A model generated the notes under the pieces. That model saw nothing but the letters and a program-made list of their open reading frames with translations. It had not been told where the DNA came from and searched no databases. 64,000 nt of DNA, from NCBI GenBank assembly GCA_965247395.1, contig OZ252012.1, positions 1,054,001-1,118,000 on the forward strand, given 5' to 3'. A program made the translations under genes and the position numbers. Positions 46,086 to 54,311 of the stretch are shown here, piece by piece. Each line of letters starts with the position of its first letter. Position 1 is the first letter of the stretch. The stretch comes from CAYRJD01 sp965247395. Lineage in GTDB: Bacteria > Actinomycetota > Acidimicrobiia > Acidimicrobiales > Poriferisodalaceae.

Positions 46086-46099
46086 CCCCCCCCCCCCCC
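46086..46099 (-). promoter_or_regulatory. Homopolymeric G14 tract upstream of type A copy 2
   Basis: Fourteen G on the coding strand between GGTGTCACATTT and TAGTTCTTGTATT, 106 nt before ATG 45979. The remaining gap bases 46100-46315 hold no gene or further signal that I can name. Confidence 0.75.
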
Positions 46100-46315
46100 A
46101 AATGTGACACCCCACCCCCCAGCCAACAGAGCTCAGACAGACCCTCGGCTTTAGCTGACAGGTGACCGCTGATATCTGAGGTGGGGCTATCTAACGGAAG
46201 GCGTGCGGACAGCACCCGTAATCGGCGGCCGAATCGTCTAGCCGGGTCAGCCGAAGATGACTAAGCATGTAGCACCAAGGGCGGGTGAAGCCATCCGCCC
46301 GAGGCTGGAAAGCAA

Positions 46316-46388
46316 CGAACCCGCTTCTCCAGGTTGGGAGAGGCGGGTTCGCTGGTTTTTGGGTGTTTGAGAACCTAGAGGCTCAAAC
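46316..46388 (-). terminator. Double hairpin after type A copy 3
   Basis: GTTTGAG/CTCAAAC (46388-46365) followed by CGAACCCGC...GCGGGTTCG (46351-46316), as after copy 2. It starts about 30 nt after the stop at 46419. Confidence 0.6.
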
Positions 46389-46418
46389 GGTTATTTCCAT
46401 CGACTATTTTCCGTGCGC

Positions 46419-48938
46419 TTAACCAGTAGCTCGCAAGCGTGCCGAGCCTGCTACGGATGAGTATCCGGCCCCCTTGTAAGAGCGAGCGACATCGGCTGGC
46501 AATGTGATTGAATCACCAGCTTTTGGTAGCACAGCCAAGGAACTCGATCTAGCGATGAAAGCAACCTGAGTGACCAGGTTGACAGAAGGCACTGCAGATA
46601 TCCAAGTCCTGCCGCTTTCAGTATTCGCATTACCAAATTCTGAAATACCAAATCTATCGAGAATGTCGTTGTAGGTCAAAGTCACTGTGACTGCACTCTC
46701 GCCACCTTGTAGATAGCTGCGAACGGTAGAGGGGGGGCCCACTCCATCTGCATCGGCATCTGACAGAATGCCAGGGAGATCCTTGTTGACAGCAGCGTTT
46801 GTTGGGTCCGCGAGTGCGTCACTAGTAACAGCGAAGTTAGCGGAAACAGCATCGCTGTCCAGCAGCGCTGTAACTACGTTGAAGAGTTTCACGTCGTCAT
46901 CAAAGAGAATCCTGATGAGCTTACGGTTTTCGTAAACAACAACTGAAACTTCAGGTGCTTGATCCGTATCGGCGGGAATGCTTTCTACCCACTCAACACT
47001 CCAAGCGTTACCAAGAGCGCCTGCAGCACTACCTGTGCTCTTCGCTGCAATGGTCAGCAAATTCTCGTTAGAAGCGCCTGTCCACTTCCAGGATGCATTG
47101 GCAGGGACTTTATTCTCTACGTAGACCGTGGGTGCGGTAACGGTTGCCCGGGTTACCTCTGGTTTGTCATTGTTTGCAGCAACTCGCGCAATGGTTGTTC
47201 GAGAAGCATTACCTGAGTTATCTTCGAAAGCTTCAGCTTTAACGGTGATTAGATCACCCTTAGCCAACACGGTTTCACCATTTTGCGCAAATCTGTTGCA
47301 ACCACCGCCGGCATGCGTGCCGAACAGGCAGACCTTGAAGCTCGGGGCAGTTCCTAACACTGTGGGGGTCCCTGGTAGTGCCTTGCTATTGCGAGACACT
47401 GAAGCGGGGTCAAGCGTCGTAGTGCGAAGGCTAGTTTCGGTTACTTGTATTCGTAGTTCAAAACTGTTTTCTGGAGCGAAGATGGTTACACGCGGACGCA
47501 ACACGTCTGGCACTAATGCTGGAACGGTGTAAGAAGCACTCTGTGCTTTGCGGTTGTCGCCACCTATTCCGGTGATCTTTCCGCCAGCCATTGTGATTAC
47601 ATCACCAGCAACAAACCTGTCACCGCCACTCAAGGTAACCGTCACTGTGCGTCCCGATAGCGTGGCCGTGTCTCCACTAATTAGCGGTTGACCGTTGACT
47701 CTGTAATACGCCTCGGTAGTGGCACCAGCCTCTTGAACTCCGGTGGAGAATGCGATTGTTGCAGTGCTTGAACCTGCGGTAGCGCTGATTGTTGCGGTTA
47801 TTGGTTCAGACGAGATAGCTGCAGCTACGACTGCGTCCATTACTGAGTCTGGTACAACAGCGGTGCCACCTATTGCTGTGAAACTAGCGTCAGTGAACCC
47901 ACCTGATGAGTTCCTGGTTGGTAGAGCTTCTAGATAAGCCAGTGTTTCAGCTGGTACTCCGTCAGTAGCTACTAGTAGCACAGGCGTTACAGGTCCTTCA
48001 GAACCAGCAATAGCACCAATACCCAATAGCGGTGCGGCAGACACGCCATCAGCTGTTGCTTCACCATTAATCACCGCATAGTTAGTAGCACTCAGTGTGA
48101 ACTCAGCGTCACAACCAGCCAGAGCAGCACGTATCGCAAGCGCAGTCGCGTAACGATTCTCACCAGTAATAACAGTGACATCAGACACACCCGCTGCGAG
48201 AATCTCATCAATCACAACAGCAGACACAGCATCAGAGCCACCAACCACAATCACACGCTCAATCTCAGCGTCCGTCAAAAACCCAGCAACCTCACTAGGC
48301 AACTCATCAGCTCGCGTTAACAGAACCGGTAACTCCATCGCGTAAGCCAAAGGACCCACCGCGATCACATCAGAAGCAGACTCATCAACATTGACAACCA
48401 CCGCTGAAATCTGATTCGTATCACAATACTCACCAAACGAACCCATCTCATCAGCAATAGCTGCAGACGTCGCATAACGATCCGGACCAGCCAGACGCGT
48501 CACCACATCCACCGTGTCCAGTGCTAGTAAATCGTCTTCAACACGTTGGCTCACAACCTCAAGGCCACCAATAATGAAAACCTCAGCAACAAACTGCTCA
48601 ACCAGGAAGTCTTCAACAGCGCGAGACAAACGATTAGGAGTCGTCAACAACACCGGAGCACCCTTACTCGCAGCCAAACCAGCCGCAGCAGCCGCATCAA
48701 CAGCACTCTCACCAGACGCCAAAATCACAGAATCAATAAACCCACGAGCCTCCGCGTACGCCTCAGCCAACACCACCGACGTGGCATAACGATTCGCCCC
48801 AGCAAACTCGCGAACACCCTTAGCATCCAAACCACCCTCAGACGCCGTATTAGCAGCACCAACAGGCGAACCAGCCACCACCAACACCGACATACCCACC
48901 ACCACAGCAGCCAACACAACCAAAAAACGACGCACCAT
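46419..48938 (-). CDS. CWB2-repeat surface protein, type A, copy 3
   Basis: A secreted protein of 839 residues, the shortest of the seven, starting at ATG 48938 after AGGAG. Signal peptide and three CWB2 repeats as in copies 1 and 2. The tail has AYYRVNGQPLISGD, RPRVTIFAPENSFELRIQV, a module with TIAAKSTGSAAGALGNAWS and VSVVVYENRKLIRILF, and ends SARLRATG, a slight change from the LRAG of the others. This is the first gene of the array in the direction of transcription. Its upstream region keeps the GGTGTCAC box and TAGTT, but the G tract is broken (49031-49062), so expression may be locked while the other A and B genes can switch. Confidence 0.9.
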   Translation of the reverse strand: MVRRFLVVLAAVVVGMSVLVVAGSPVGAANTASEGGLDAKGVREFAGANRYATSVVLAEAYAEARGFIDSVILASGESAVDAAAAAGLAASKGAPVLLTTPNRLSRAVEDFLVEQFVAEVFIIGGLEVVSQRVEDDLLALDTVDVVTRLAGPDRYATSAAIADEMGSFGEYCDTNQISAVVVNVDESASDVIAVGPLAYAMELPVLLTRADELPSEVAGFLTDAEIERVIVVGGSDAVSAVVIDEILAAGVSDVTVITGENRYATALAIRAALAGCDAEFTLSATNYAVINGEATADGVSAAPLLGIGAIAGSEGPVTPVLLVATDGVPAETLAYLEALPTRNSSGGFTDASFTAIGGTAVVPDSVMDAVVAAAISSEPITATISATAGSSTATIAFSTGVQEAGATTEAYYRVNGQPLISGDTATLSGRTVTVTLSGGDRFVAGDVITMAGGKITGIGGDNRKAQSASYTVPALVPDVLRPRVTIFAPENSFELRIQVTETSLRTTTLDPASVSRNSKALPGTPTVLGTAPSFKVCLFGTHAGGGCNRFAQNGETVLAKGDLITVKAEAFEDNSGNASRTTIARVAANNDKPEVTRATVTAPTVYVENKVPANASWKWTGASNENLLTIAAKSTGSAAGALGNAWSVEWVESIPADTDQAPEVSVVVYENRKLIRILFDDDVKLFNVVTALLDSDAVSANFAVTSDALADPTNAAVNKDLPGILSDADADGVGPPSTVRSYLQGGESAVTVTLTYNDILDRFGISEFGNANTESGRTWISAVPSVNLVTQVAFIARSSSLAVLPKAGDSITLPADVARSYKGAGYSSVAGSARLRATG

Positions 48939-49030
48939 CAAAAAACTCCTAAACCAGAGAAACCCAGAAACCGCCCAAAGCGGCAGGCAGCAACGTAGTC
49001 CCAGCAAGGGACCACGCCAGCCAACATTAC

Positions 49031-49062
49031 CAACTACCCGGCACCCCTTTGCGTGACACCTG
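49031..49062 (-). promoter_or_regulatory. Interrupted version of the G-tract region, upstream of type A copy 3
   Basis: On the coding strand GGTGTCACGCAAAGGGGTGCCGGG leads into TAGTTGG. The flanks equal those at the other surface genes, but the longest G run is four. A stable, non-switching form of the same promoter region is the simplest reading. Confidence 0.6.
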
Positions 49063-49216
49063 GATTTTTAGCGATGGCTGGCTTACTTGCCTAATTGCTA
49101 AGGCTAGATGATACGGGGTGCATGTGGGGGGATTGCAAGGGGTACTTGCGCGGGGCTCGGAGCGCTGGGGCGGAACTGGCGTTTCTATCTGGCGCTGCGG
49201 CCTAGCGTGAGGGCTC

Positions 49217-49852
49217 TTGAGTCAAGATTTGTTGTCGCCCGCAAACCGCCGTCGCATGCGTTCACTGGCTGCAGTGCCGATTTTGCTAGCGCTGGCGGGT
49301 TATGTGGGTCAGGTGGCGTTGCCGTCGCTGGTCGACAGCCAGCCTGTTCTGCTGCTGGCGCTGAATGCCACCGACATCGTTTTGCCTGTGGTGGCTCACC
49401 AGATGCCGTTGGCCGTATTTATGATGCTGGGCACTTTCCGGCTGTTTGTGACCGACCCGTTTTTGTATCAGCTCGGCTATGAGTTTGGCCCGAGCACGTA
49501 TGCCTACCTAGAGGCGGAGTTTGGTCCGAGGCATCGGCTGGTGCGTTTGCTGCGTTGGTTGGAGGGGAAATTTAGCGGAACCCTTGTTGGCTGGGTGGTG
49601 CTGTTTGGTGTGCCTGGTTATGCGATGTGTTTGTTGGCGGGCATCTCGCGCATGCACCGGCGGTGGTTTGTGGTGGTGAATCTGGCGGGCACCGTTGCTC
49701 GGCTGGCGGTGTGGTGGTGGCTGAGCGAAGTGTTTGAAGGGCCGATTGGGTCGGTGGTGAGTTTTATTGGTCGCTATTCGCTTCCGCTGACTGTCGCGAT
49801 GGTGGCCTTTGTGGTGCTACGAGCGGCGTGGAGCAGCAAACAGCGAAAGTAG
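49217..49852 (+). CDS. Multi-pass membrane protein, possibly DedA/VTT-like
   Basis: A 211-residue protein with four to five hydrophobic segments (about residues 17-36, 45-75, 118-140, 147-166 and 183-203). A region FRLFVTDPFLYQLGYEFGP in the first half and LFGVPGYAMCLLAGISRMH in the middle recall the re-entrant loop pairs of DedA/VTT-domain proteins, but I do not see a decisive motif. The frame opens with TTG 49217 after GAGGG; an ATG at 49256 would give a 198-residue form. It is the only plus-strand gene after 5.9 kb and separates the surface array from the translation genes; its stop is 73 nt from the convergent dapB stop. Function is unknown, probably in lipid or envelope handling if the DedA link is right. 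Confidence 0.6.
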   Translation: MSQDLLSPANRRRMRSLAAVPILLALAGYVGQVALPSLVDSQPVLLLALNATDIVLPVVAHQMPLAVFMMLGTFRLFVTDPFLYQLGYEFGPSTYAYLEAEFGPRHRLVRLLRWLEGKFSGTLVGWVVLFGVPGYAMCLLAGISRMHRRWFVVVNLAGTVARLAVWWWLSEVFEGPIGSVVSFIGRYSLPLTVAMVAFVVLRAAWSSKQRK

Positions 49853-49925
49853 TGGGCGGTGTGGGCTGCGGGCGCGAGCTGCGGCGGTGTGTGAAGGGCG
49901 CCGGAGTTACAGCTCAGCGCTGGGG

Positions 49926-50894
49926 TTATAGCTCTAGGTAGGCGTCCAAGCCCACGGTGAGGCCGGGGTGGTCGGCTATCACCTTGCAGGCGTGCAGCAC
50001 GCCGCTCATAAATGAGCTTCGGTCGAGGCTGTCGTGGCGCAGGGTCAAGACCTCGCCGTCGGTGCCAAACATGACCTGGTGGTGAGCGACCAGCCCACGC
50101 AGTCGCACCGAATGCACGGGGATGTTGCCAGGGCCCTGGCCGCCGCGGGTGCCTGGCACCAATTGGTGTTGAGTGGGGTCGTCATTCCACTGGCTTGACG
50201 CTGCGGCCATGCGCTGAAGAATTTGCAGAGCGGTGCCTGAGGGGGCGTCGATCTTGGCGTCGTGGTGTTGTTCGATTACTTCGGCCGAACCAAAAAACGG
50301 TGCGGCTATCTCTGCGAAGCGCATCAACAGCACCGCTCCGATGGCGAAGTTGGGCGCTATAAGGCAATTGCTTGTACCGGTGCTGGCGCTGGTACTGGCT
50401 TCGGTGCTTGCACCACTGCTGGCGCCGGCTTGGAAAGCGGTTCGCAGCGCTGCGATGTCGGCTTCGGCTAGGCCGGTGGTGCCGATGACCGCATGTATGT
50501 CGTGCTCAGCGCACCAAAGTGCATTTTGCCGTGCGGCTTGGGCGACCGTGAAATCAACCGCCACGTCGACCTTTGATGGGTCGACCTGGTCTAGAGAGGA
50601 GACGGTTAGCGGGGAAACGGTTAGTGAGGGCGAGCTGCCGGTAGTGGCTGTGTTGGTGCCAGGCGGGTTTGCAGTCAGGTTTGCGCCAGTCAGGTTGGCA
50701 GCGACGGCTGGATCAACTGCAATGGCTAGCTGCAGGTCGGGGTCGGCAGCGACTGCGTTACAGACGACCGACCCCATTCGACCAGCCGATCCAAAAACCA
50801 ATACGCGCGGCATGCCGGCTGAGGCTGTGCCGTCAGTGCTGTCTGCCGCTGTGCTGTCTGCCGAAGCACTATCGGCTGCTGTGTTATCTGCCAC
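49926..50894 (-). CDS. dapB: 4-hydroxy-tetrahydrodipicolinate reductase
   Basis: A 322-residue enzyme of the lysine/diaminopimelate pathway that reduces 4-hydroxy-tetrahydrodipicolinate with NAD(P)H. The Rossmann motif VFGSAGRMGS is at about residues 33-42, VDFTVAQAARQN follows, then VIGTTGLAEADI, and the substrate-binding EQHHDAKIDAPSGTA at 208-222. The C-terminal domain is complete. It is longer than usual (about 245-270) because of an N-terminal Ala/Asp/Ser/Thr repeat tail (residues 2-27), a Thr/Pro/Ser insertion near 70-90 and a Ser/Ala/Thr insertion near 157-176. The frame starts at GTG 50894; an ATG at 50813 (MPRVLVFG) would give the standard N-terminus, and neither has a good ribosome-binding site. 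Confidence 0.9.
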   Translation of the reverse strand: MADNTAADSASADSTAADSTDGTASAGMPRVLVFGSAGRMGSVVCNAVAADPDLQLAIAVDPAVAANLTGANLTANPPGTNTATTGSSPSLTVSPLTVSSLDQVDPSKVDVAVDFTVAQAARQNALWCAEHDIHAVIGTTGLAEADIAALRTAFQAGASSGASTEASTSASTGTSNCLIAPNFAIGAVLLMRFAEIAAPFFGSAEVIEQHHDAKIDAPSGTALQILQRMAAASSQWNDDPTQHQLVPGTRGGQGPGNIPVHSVRLRGLVAHHQVMFGTDGEVLTLRHDSLDRSSFMSGVLHACKVIADHPGLTVGLDAYLEL

Positions 50895-50997
50895 AAGTCA
50901 AGCGTGCCACGACACGGCATTAGTTACCGCAGCGTTAGCTACCACGGTGCTAGTTATCGCAGCGGTTACGACGCCCACGGCGCTAGTTGGAGCGGTG

Positions 50998-53682
50998 CTA
51001 ATTATCGCGGCGCTGGTTGTCGCGGCGGTTACGACGCCCACGACGTGGGCGGAACTGCGGGACGGGGCCAAGATCGCCATAGGTCTCCTTGGCGATTGAG
51101 TCAAAGTGCTCTTCAAAGGACACGTACTCGCGTGTGTCGGAAGCCTCGGCGGTGCTGGCTGTGCTGCCTGCCGAAGTAGTCGTTACATCCATCATGCTAA
51201 CGGCTCCGGCTGATTCTGACCCAGCTGGCGTAGCAACAACTCGCCGGCGCTTGGGTGCCTGATCGCTAGCGGTTGCGGTTGCTCCTACAGCGGCGGCCGC
51301 TGCCGTTGACTCCGTCGAGCCTTGGTCGTCTGTTGTGCTGGCTGTGGCTGTGCCATTAGCAGTAGCAACGCCGCTGGCAACACCGTCGTTACTAGCTACA
51401 TCACTGCTATCTGAGCCGCCTTCGCTATCTCCAGCAGTCGCCTCACCTGTGGCAATCGACAAAGAGATCTTGCCGTCACGGTCTATGTCATCAACGGTGA
51501 CCTTGATTGGATCACCCAGGCTGAGCACATCAGAAACTGCGTTGATTCGTCTGTTGCCGCCGATCTTGCTTATGTGCAACAAGCCGTCTGTGCCGGGCAT
51601 CAGATTTATAAACGCCCCGAACTTGGTGATGTTCACCACTCTGCCTTCGTAGGTGGCACCTAGATCCGCGGTCGGCGGGCTGACGATCATCTGTAGTTGC
51701 CTTCGGGCCTCATCTATGGCGGCTCGGTCGGTGGCAGCGATGCTCACCACACCCACCGTGCCCACGTCTTCAACGGCTATGTCGGCGCCGCTCTCCTCTT
51801 GGATGGCGTTGATTACCTTGCCGCGTGGTCCGATGACCTCGGCGATCTTGTCAATGGGTATTTCGAAGCTCACGATCTTGGGGGCGTTTTCGCCGACCTC
51901 TGGTCTTGGCTCGGGCAGTGCGTCTTTCATGACTTCCAAAATGTGTAGGCGCGCCACGCGAGCTTGCTCCAGCGCTTGGCTTAGCACTTCGGCTGGGATG
52001 CCCTCAATCTTGGTGTCAAGCTGCAAGGCAGTGATGGCGTCTTTGGTGCCTGCCACCTTGAAATCCATGTCGCCGTATGCGTCTTCGGCACCCAAGATGT
52101 CGGTGAGCGTTACGTAGCGACCCTGTTCATAGACCAAACCCATTGCTATGCCTGACACGTGGTCTCGCACGGGCACACCAGCGTCCATCAACGACAAAGA
52201 CGAAGCGCAAACCGACGCCATAGATGTAGAGCCGTTGGAGCTGAGCACGTCAGATACCAGTCGCAGGGCGTAGGGGAACTTCTCTTTTGAGGGGATTACC
52301 GGAAGCAGCGCTCGCTCGGCCAGTGCGCCGTGTCCTATTTCTCGCCGCTTGGGGCCGCGCATGAAGCCAGCCTCACCGGTTGAAAACGGCGGGAAGTTGT
52401 AGTGGTGCATGTAGCGCTTGCGGTTGTCCGGGTTGAGCGTGTCGATTAGTTGTTCCATGCGGGTCATGCCGAGCGTGGTGACATTGAGCACCTGTGTTTC
52501 GCCGCGTTGGAACAGGGCCGAACCGTGCGCGGTAGCTAGGTAGCCGACCTCGGCTGAAAGCGGTCGCACCTCGTCGGTGGCACGCCCATCGATGCGGAAG
52601 CCGTCGTTAACAATGCGGCCGCGCACTACTTCTTTAGTAATCGAGCGCAGCGCTTCGGAAATCTGACCTTGGAGACGGTCGGCGGCAGGGTCGCCGCCTT
52701 GGGCGGTGAACTGCTCGACTAGCTGAGTGGTGGTCTCTTCTTTTAGAGCTTTTTCGGCATCTAGGCGTTCGGCCTTGTCGGCGATCTGCATTATTTCGGT
52801 GATGCGCTGCTGAGCTAGCTCACGCACCTGTGTCATTACCTCATCGGTGTAGTCACGGGTGCGCGTCCAGTCCATCGTGTTCTGTGCGGCTGCTTCGCCA
52901 TCTCGTTCGGCGAGCTTTTGCTGCAGCTGCTTTTGCAGCTCAACGATGTCGTTTATCCAACGCTTGGCGCTCTCTAACCCTTCGGTTAGAGCCTGCTCGG
53001 ACACCTTCGGTGCGTCTTCATCGTAGTATTCGAACGAGTGTTCGGTGCCGCCTGCTTCGACCATCATGATGGCGATGTCGGTGTTTGCGGAAGCGGTGGT
53101 TGCTGCGTCACCGATCTGTCGGCCAGCCACGACCATCTCAAAGGTGGACGCTTCGGCTTGTTCGTAGCTGGGGAAGGGAATCCAGGTGCCGTCGGTGCTG
53201 TATGCCAGCCTGACTGCGGCTATGGGACATTCGAAGGGAATGTCGCTGATCCACAGGGCAGCCGAAGCGCCGTTGAGCGCAACGATGTCGTATGGGTTTT
53301 CGCCGTCGACGCCGAGCACGGTGCCCACCACGTGAGTGTCGTGTCGGAAGCCTTCGGGGAAGTTGGGCCGCAGCGGTCGGTCGATGAGGCGACACGTCAA
53401 GATGGCATCGTCTGAGGCTCGTCCTTCTCGTCGGAAGAACGACCCGGGGATGCGGCCAACGGCGTACATGCGCTCTTCGATGTCGACGGTGAGTGGGAAG
53501 AAGTCGGCGAATGCGCGCGGGGCTTTGGCGACGGTGGCAGTTACTAGCACTTGGGTGTTGCCGACACGGGCCATGACGGCTCCGTTGGCTAGGCCAGCGA
53601 GCTTGCCTGTTTCGAGTGTGAATGTTTTGTCTGTGTCAGCAATGGGACACGAGACGGTTATGGCGTTCGTGGTGTTATTCAT
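50998..53682 (-). CDS. pnp: Polyribonucleotide nucleotidyltransferase (PNPase)
   Basis: An 894-residue phosphorolytic 3'-5' exoribonuclease of RNA turnover. Two RNase-PH-type domains: the first with RIPGSFFRREGRASDDAILT and RLIDRPLRPNFPEGF (about residues 75-115), the second with GEAGFMRGPKRREIGHGALA. They are followed by a KH domain (about 595-655, with EVIGPRGKVIN) and an S1 domain (about 665-735, TKFGAFINLMPGTDGLLHIS). A tail of about 150 residues rich in Ser, Thr, Ala and Asp and ending in an Arg/Asn-rich stretch (GRRGRRNRRDNQRRDN) is longer than in most homologues. ATG 53682 follows AAGGA. It is downstream of rpsO, the widespread order. Confidence 0.95.
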   Translation of the reverse strand: MNNTTNAITVSCPIADTDKTFTLETGKLAGLANGAVMARVGNTQVLVTATVAKAPRAFADFFPLTVDIEERMYAVGRIPGSFFRREGRASDDAILTCRLIDRPLRPNFPEGFRHDTHVVGTVLGVDGENPYDIVALNGASAALWISDIPFECPIAAVRLAYSTDGTWIPFPSYEQAEASTFEMVVAGRQIGDAATTASANTDIAIMMVEAGGTEHSFEYYDEDAPKVSEQALTEGLESAKRWINDIVELQKQLQQKLAERDGEAAAQNTMDWTRTRDYTDEVMTQVRELAQQRITEIMQIADKAERLDAEKALKEETTTQLVEQFTAQGGDPAADRLQGQISEALRSITKEVVRGRIVNDGFRIDGRATDEVRPLSAEVGYLATAHGSALFQRGETQVLNVTTLGMTRMEQLIDTLNPDNRKRYMHHYNFPPFSTGEAGFMRGPKRREIGHGALAERALLPVIPSKEKFPYALRLVSDVLSSNGSTSMASVCASSLSLMDAGVPVRDHVSGIAMGLVYEQGRYVTLTDILGAEDAYGDMDFKVAGTKDAITALQLDTKIEGIPAEVLSQALEQARVARLHILEVMKDALPEPRPEVGENAPKIVSFEIPIDKIAEVIGPRGKVINAIQEESGADIAVEDVGTVGVVSIAATDRAAIDEARRQLQMIVSPPTADLGATYEGRVVNITKFGAFINLMPGTDGLLHISKIGGNRRINAVSDVLSLGDPIKVTVDDIDRDGKISLSIATGEATAGDSEGGSDSSDVASNDGVASGVATANGTATASTTDDQGSTESTAAAAAVGATATASDQAPKRRRVVATPAGSESAGAVSMMDVTTTSAGSTASTAEASDTREYVSFEEHFDSIAKETYGDLGPVPQFRPRRGRRNRRDNQRRDN

Positions 53683-53864
53683 GATTGGTGTTCCTTATAG
53701 GGGGTAGTGGGGTTGCTTCGGATGGGGTGGTGGTAGTGGGCGGGTAATGCTGTGTGGCGCGGCTGGTGATGCGCAGCGCTGTGGCGCGGCTGGCGCAAGA
53801 GCGCTGGCTGGTGGATGCGGATAGTGATGCGGTTGCAGGTTCGCTGGCAGGGCTAATAGCGCTG

Positions 53865-54122
53865 CTAGCGGCGTAGGCCGAGCTTGGCGATGAGGGTGCG
53901 ATAGCGATCGACATCGTTGTTGATGAGGTAATCGAGCAGACGTCGCCGCTGACCGACCAGCTTTAACAGGCCGCGCCTGCTGTGATGGTCGGAGGGATGA
54001 TCTTTTAGATGCTCGGTTAGATGGGCAATACGGTCGGACAGCAACGCAACCTGAACTTCGGGGGAACCCGTGTCGGTTTCGTGTTGCTGATGGGCCGCCA
54101 CTGTTGCGGACTTAGAGGTCAT
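53865..54122 (-). CDS. rpsO: 30S ribosomal protein S15
   Basis: An 85-residue primary 16S-rRNA-binding protein of the small subunit. The core pattern is clear: HETDTGSPEVQVALLSDRI, LTEHLKDHPSDHHSRRGLL and the C-terminal RRRLLDYLINNDVDRYRTLI. I choose ATG 54122 (MTSKSATVAAHQQ), which has AGGAA upstream and gives the normal length, over the longer frame from 54188. It lies 182 nt upstream of pnp; S15 commonly binds its own leader RNA, but I could not identify such a structure here. Confidence 0.95.
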   Translation of the reverse strand: MTSKSATVAAHQQHETDTGSPEVQVALLSDRIAHLTEHLKDHPSDHHSRRGLLKLVGQRRRLLDYLINNDVDRYRTLIAKLGLRR

Positions 54123-54311
54123 GATGTTGGGCGTTCCTGTTGCCCGGGGTGTAAGAGTCGCGGATGCCTGTCGCCTGCCAGAGGCCAACGGCTAAGGCCG
54201 ATACTCGACTCAGTTGATATTTATTCTTTGTTGGCGCAGAGGCTAACAGCACGCGCGGCCGGTGCGACAGGGGGCGCCGGTGCGACACGACAGGGGGCTT
54301 GCGCTGATGGG

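Noticed and set aside
20687..49007. Integrated phage or transposon as the source of the array
   Set aside because: No integrase, transposase, terminal inverted repeats or tRNA attachment site was seen; duplications appear homologous and local.
49108..49482. Plus-strand 124-codon frame overlapping the small membrane protein
   Set aside because: Overlaps a better frame with clear hydrophobic segments; composition is not protein-like.
54189..54311. Riboswitch before ribF or rpsO
   Set aside because: The FMN riboswitch consensus was not recognised in either leader region.
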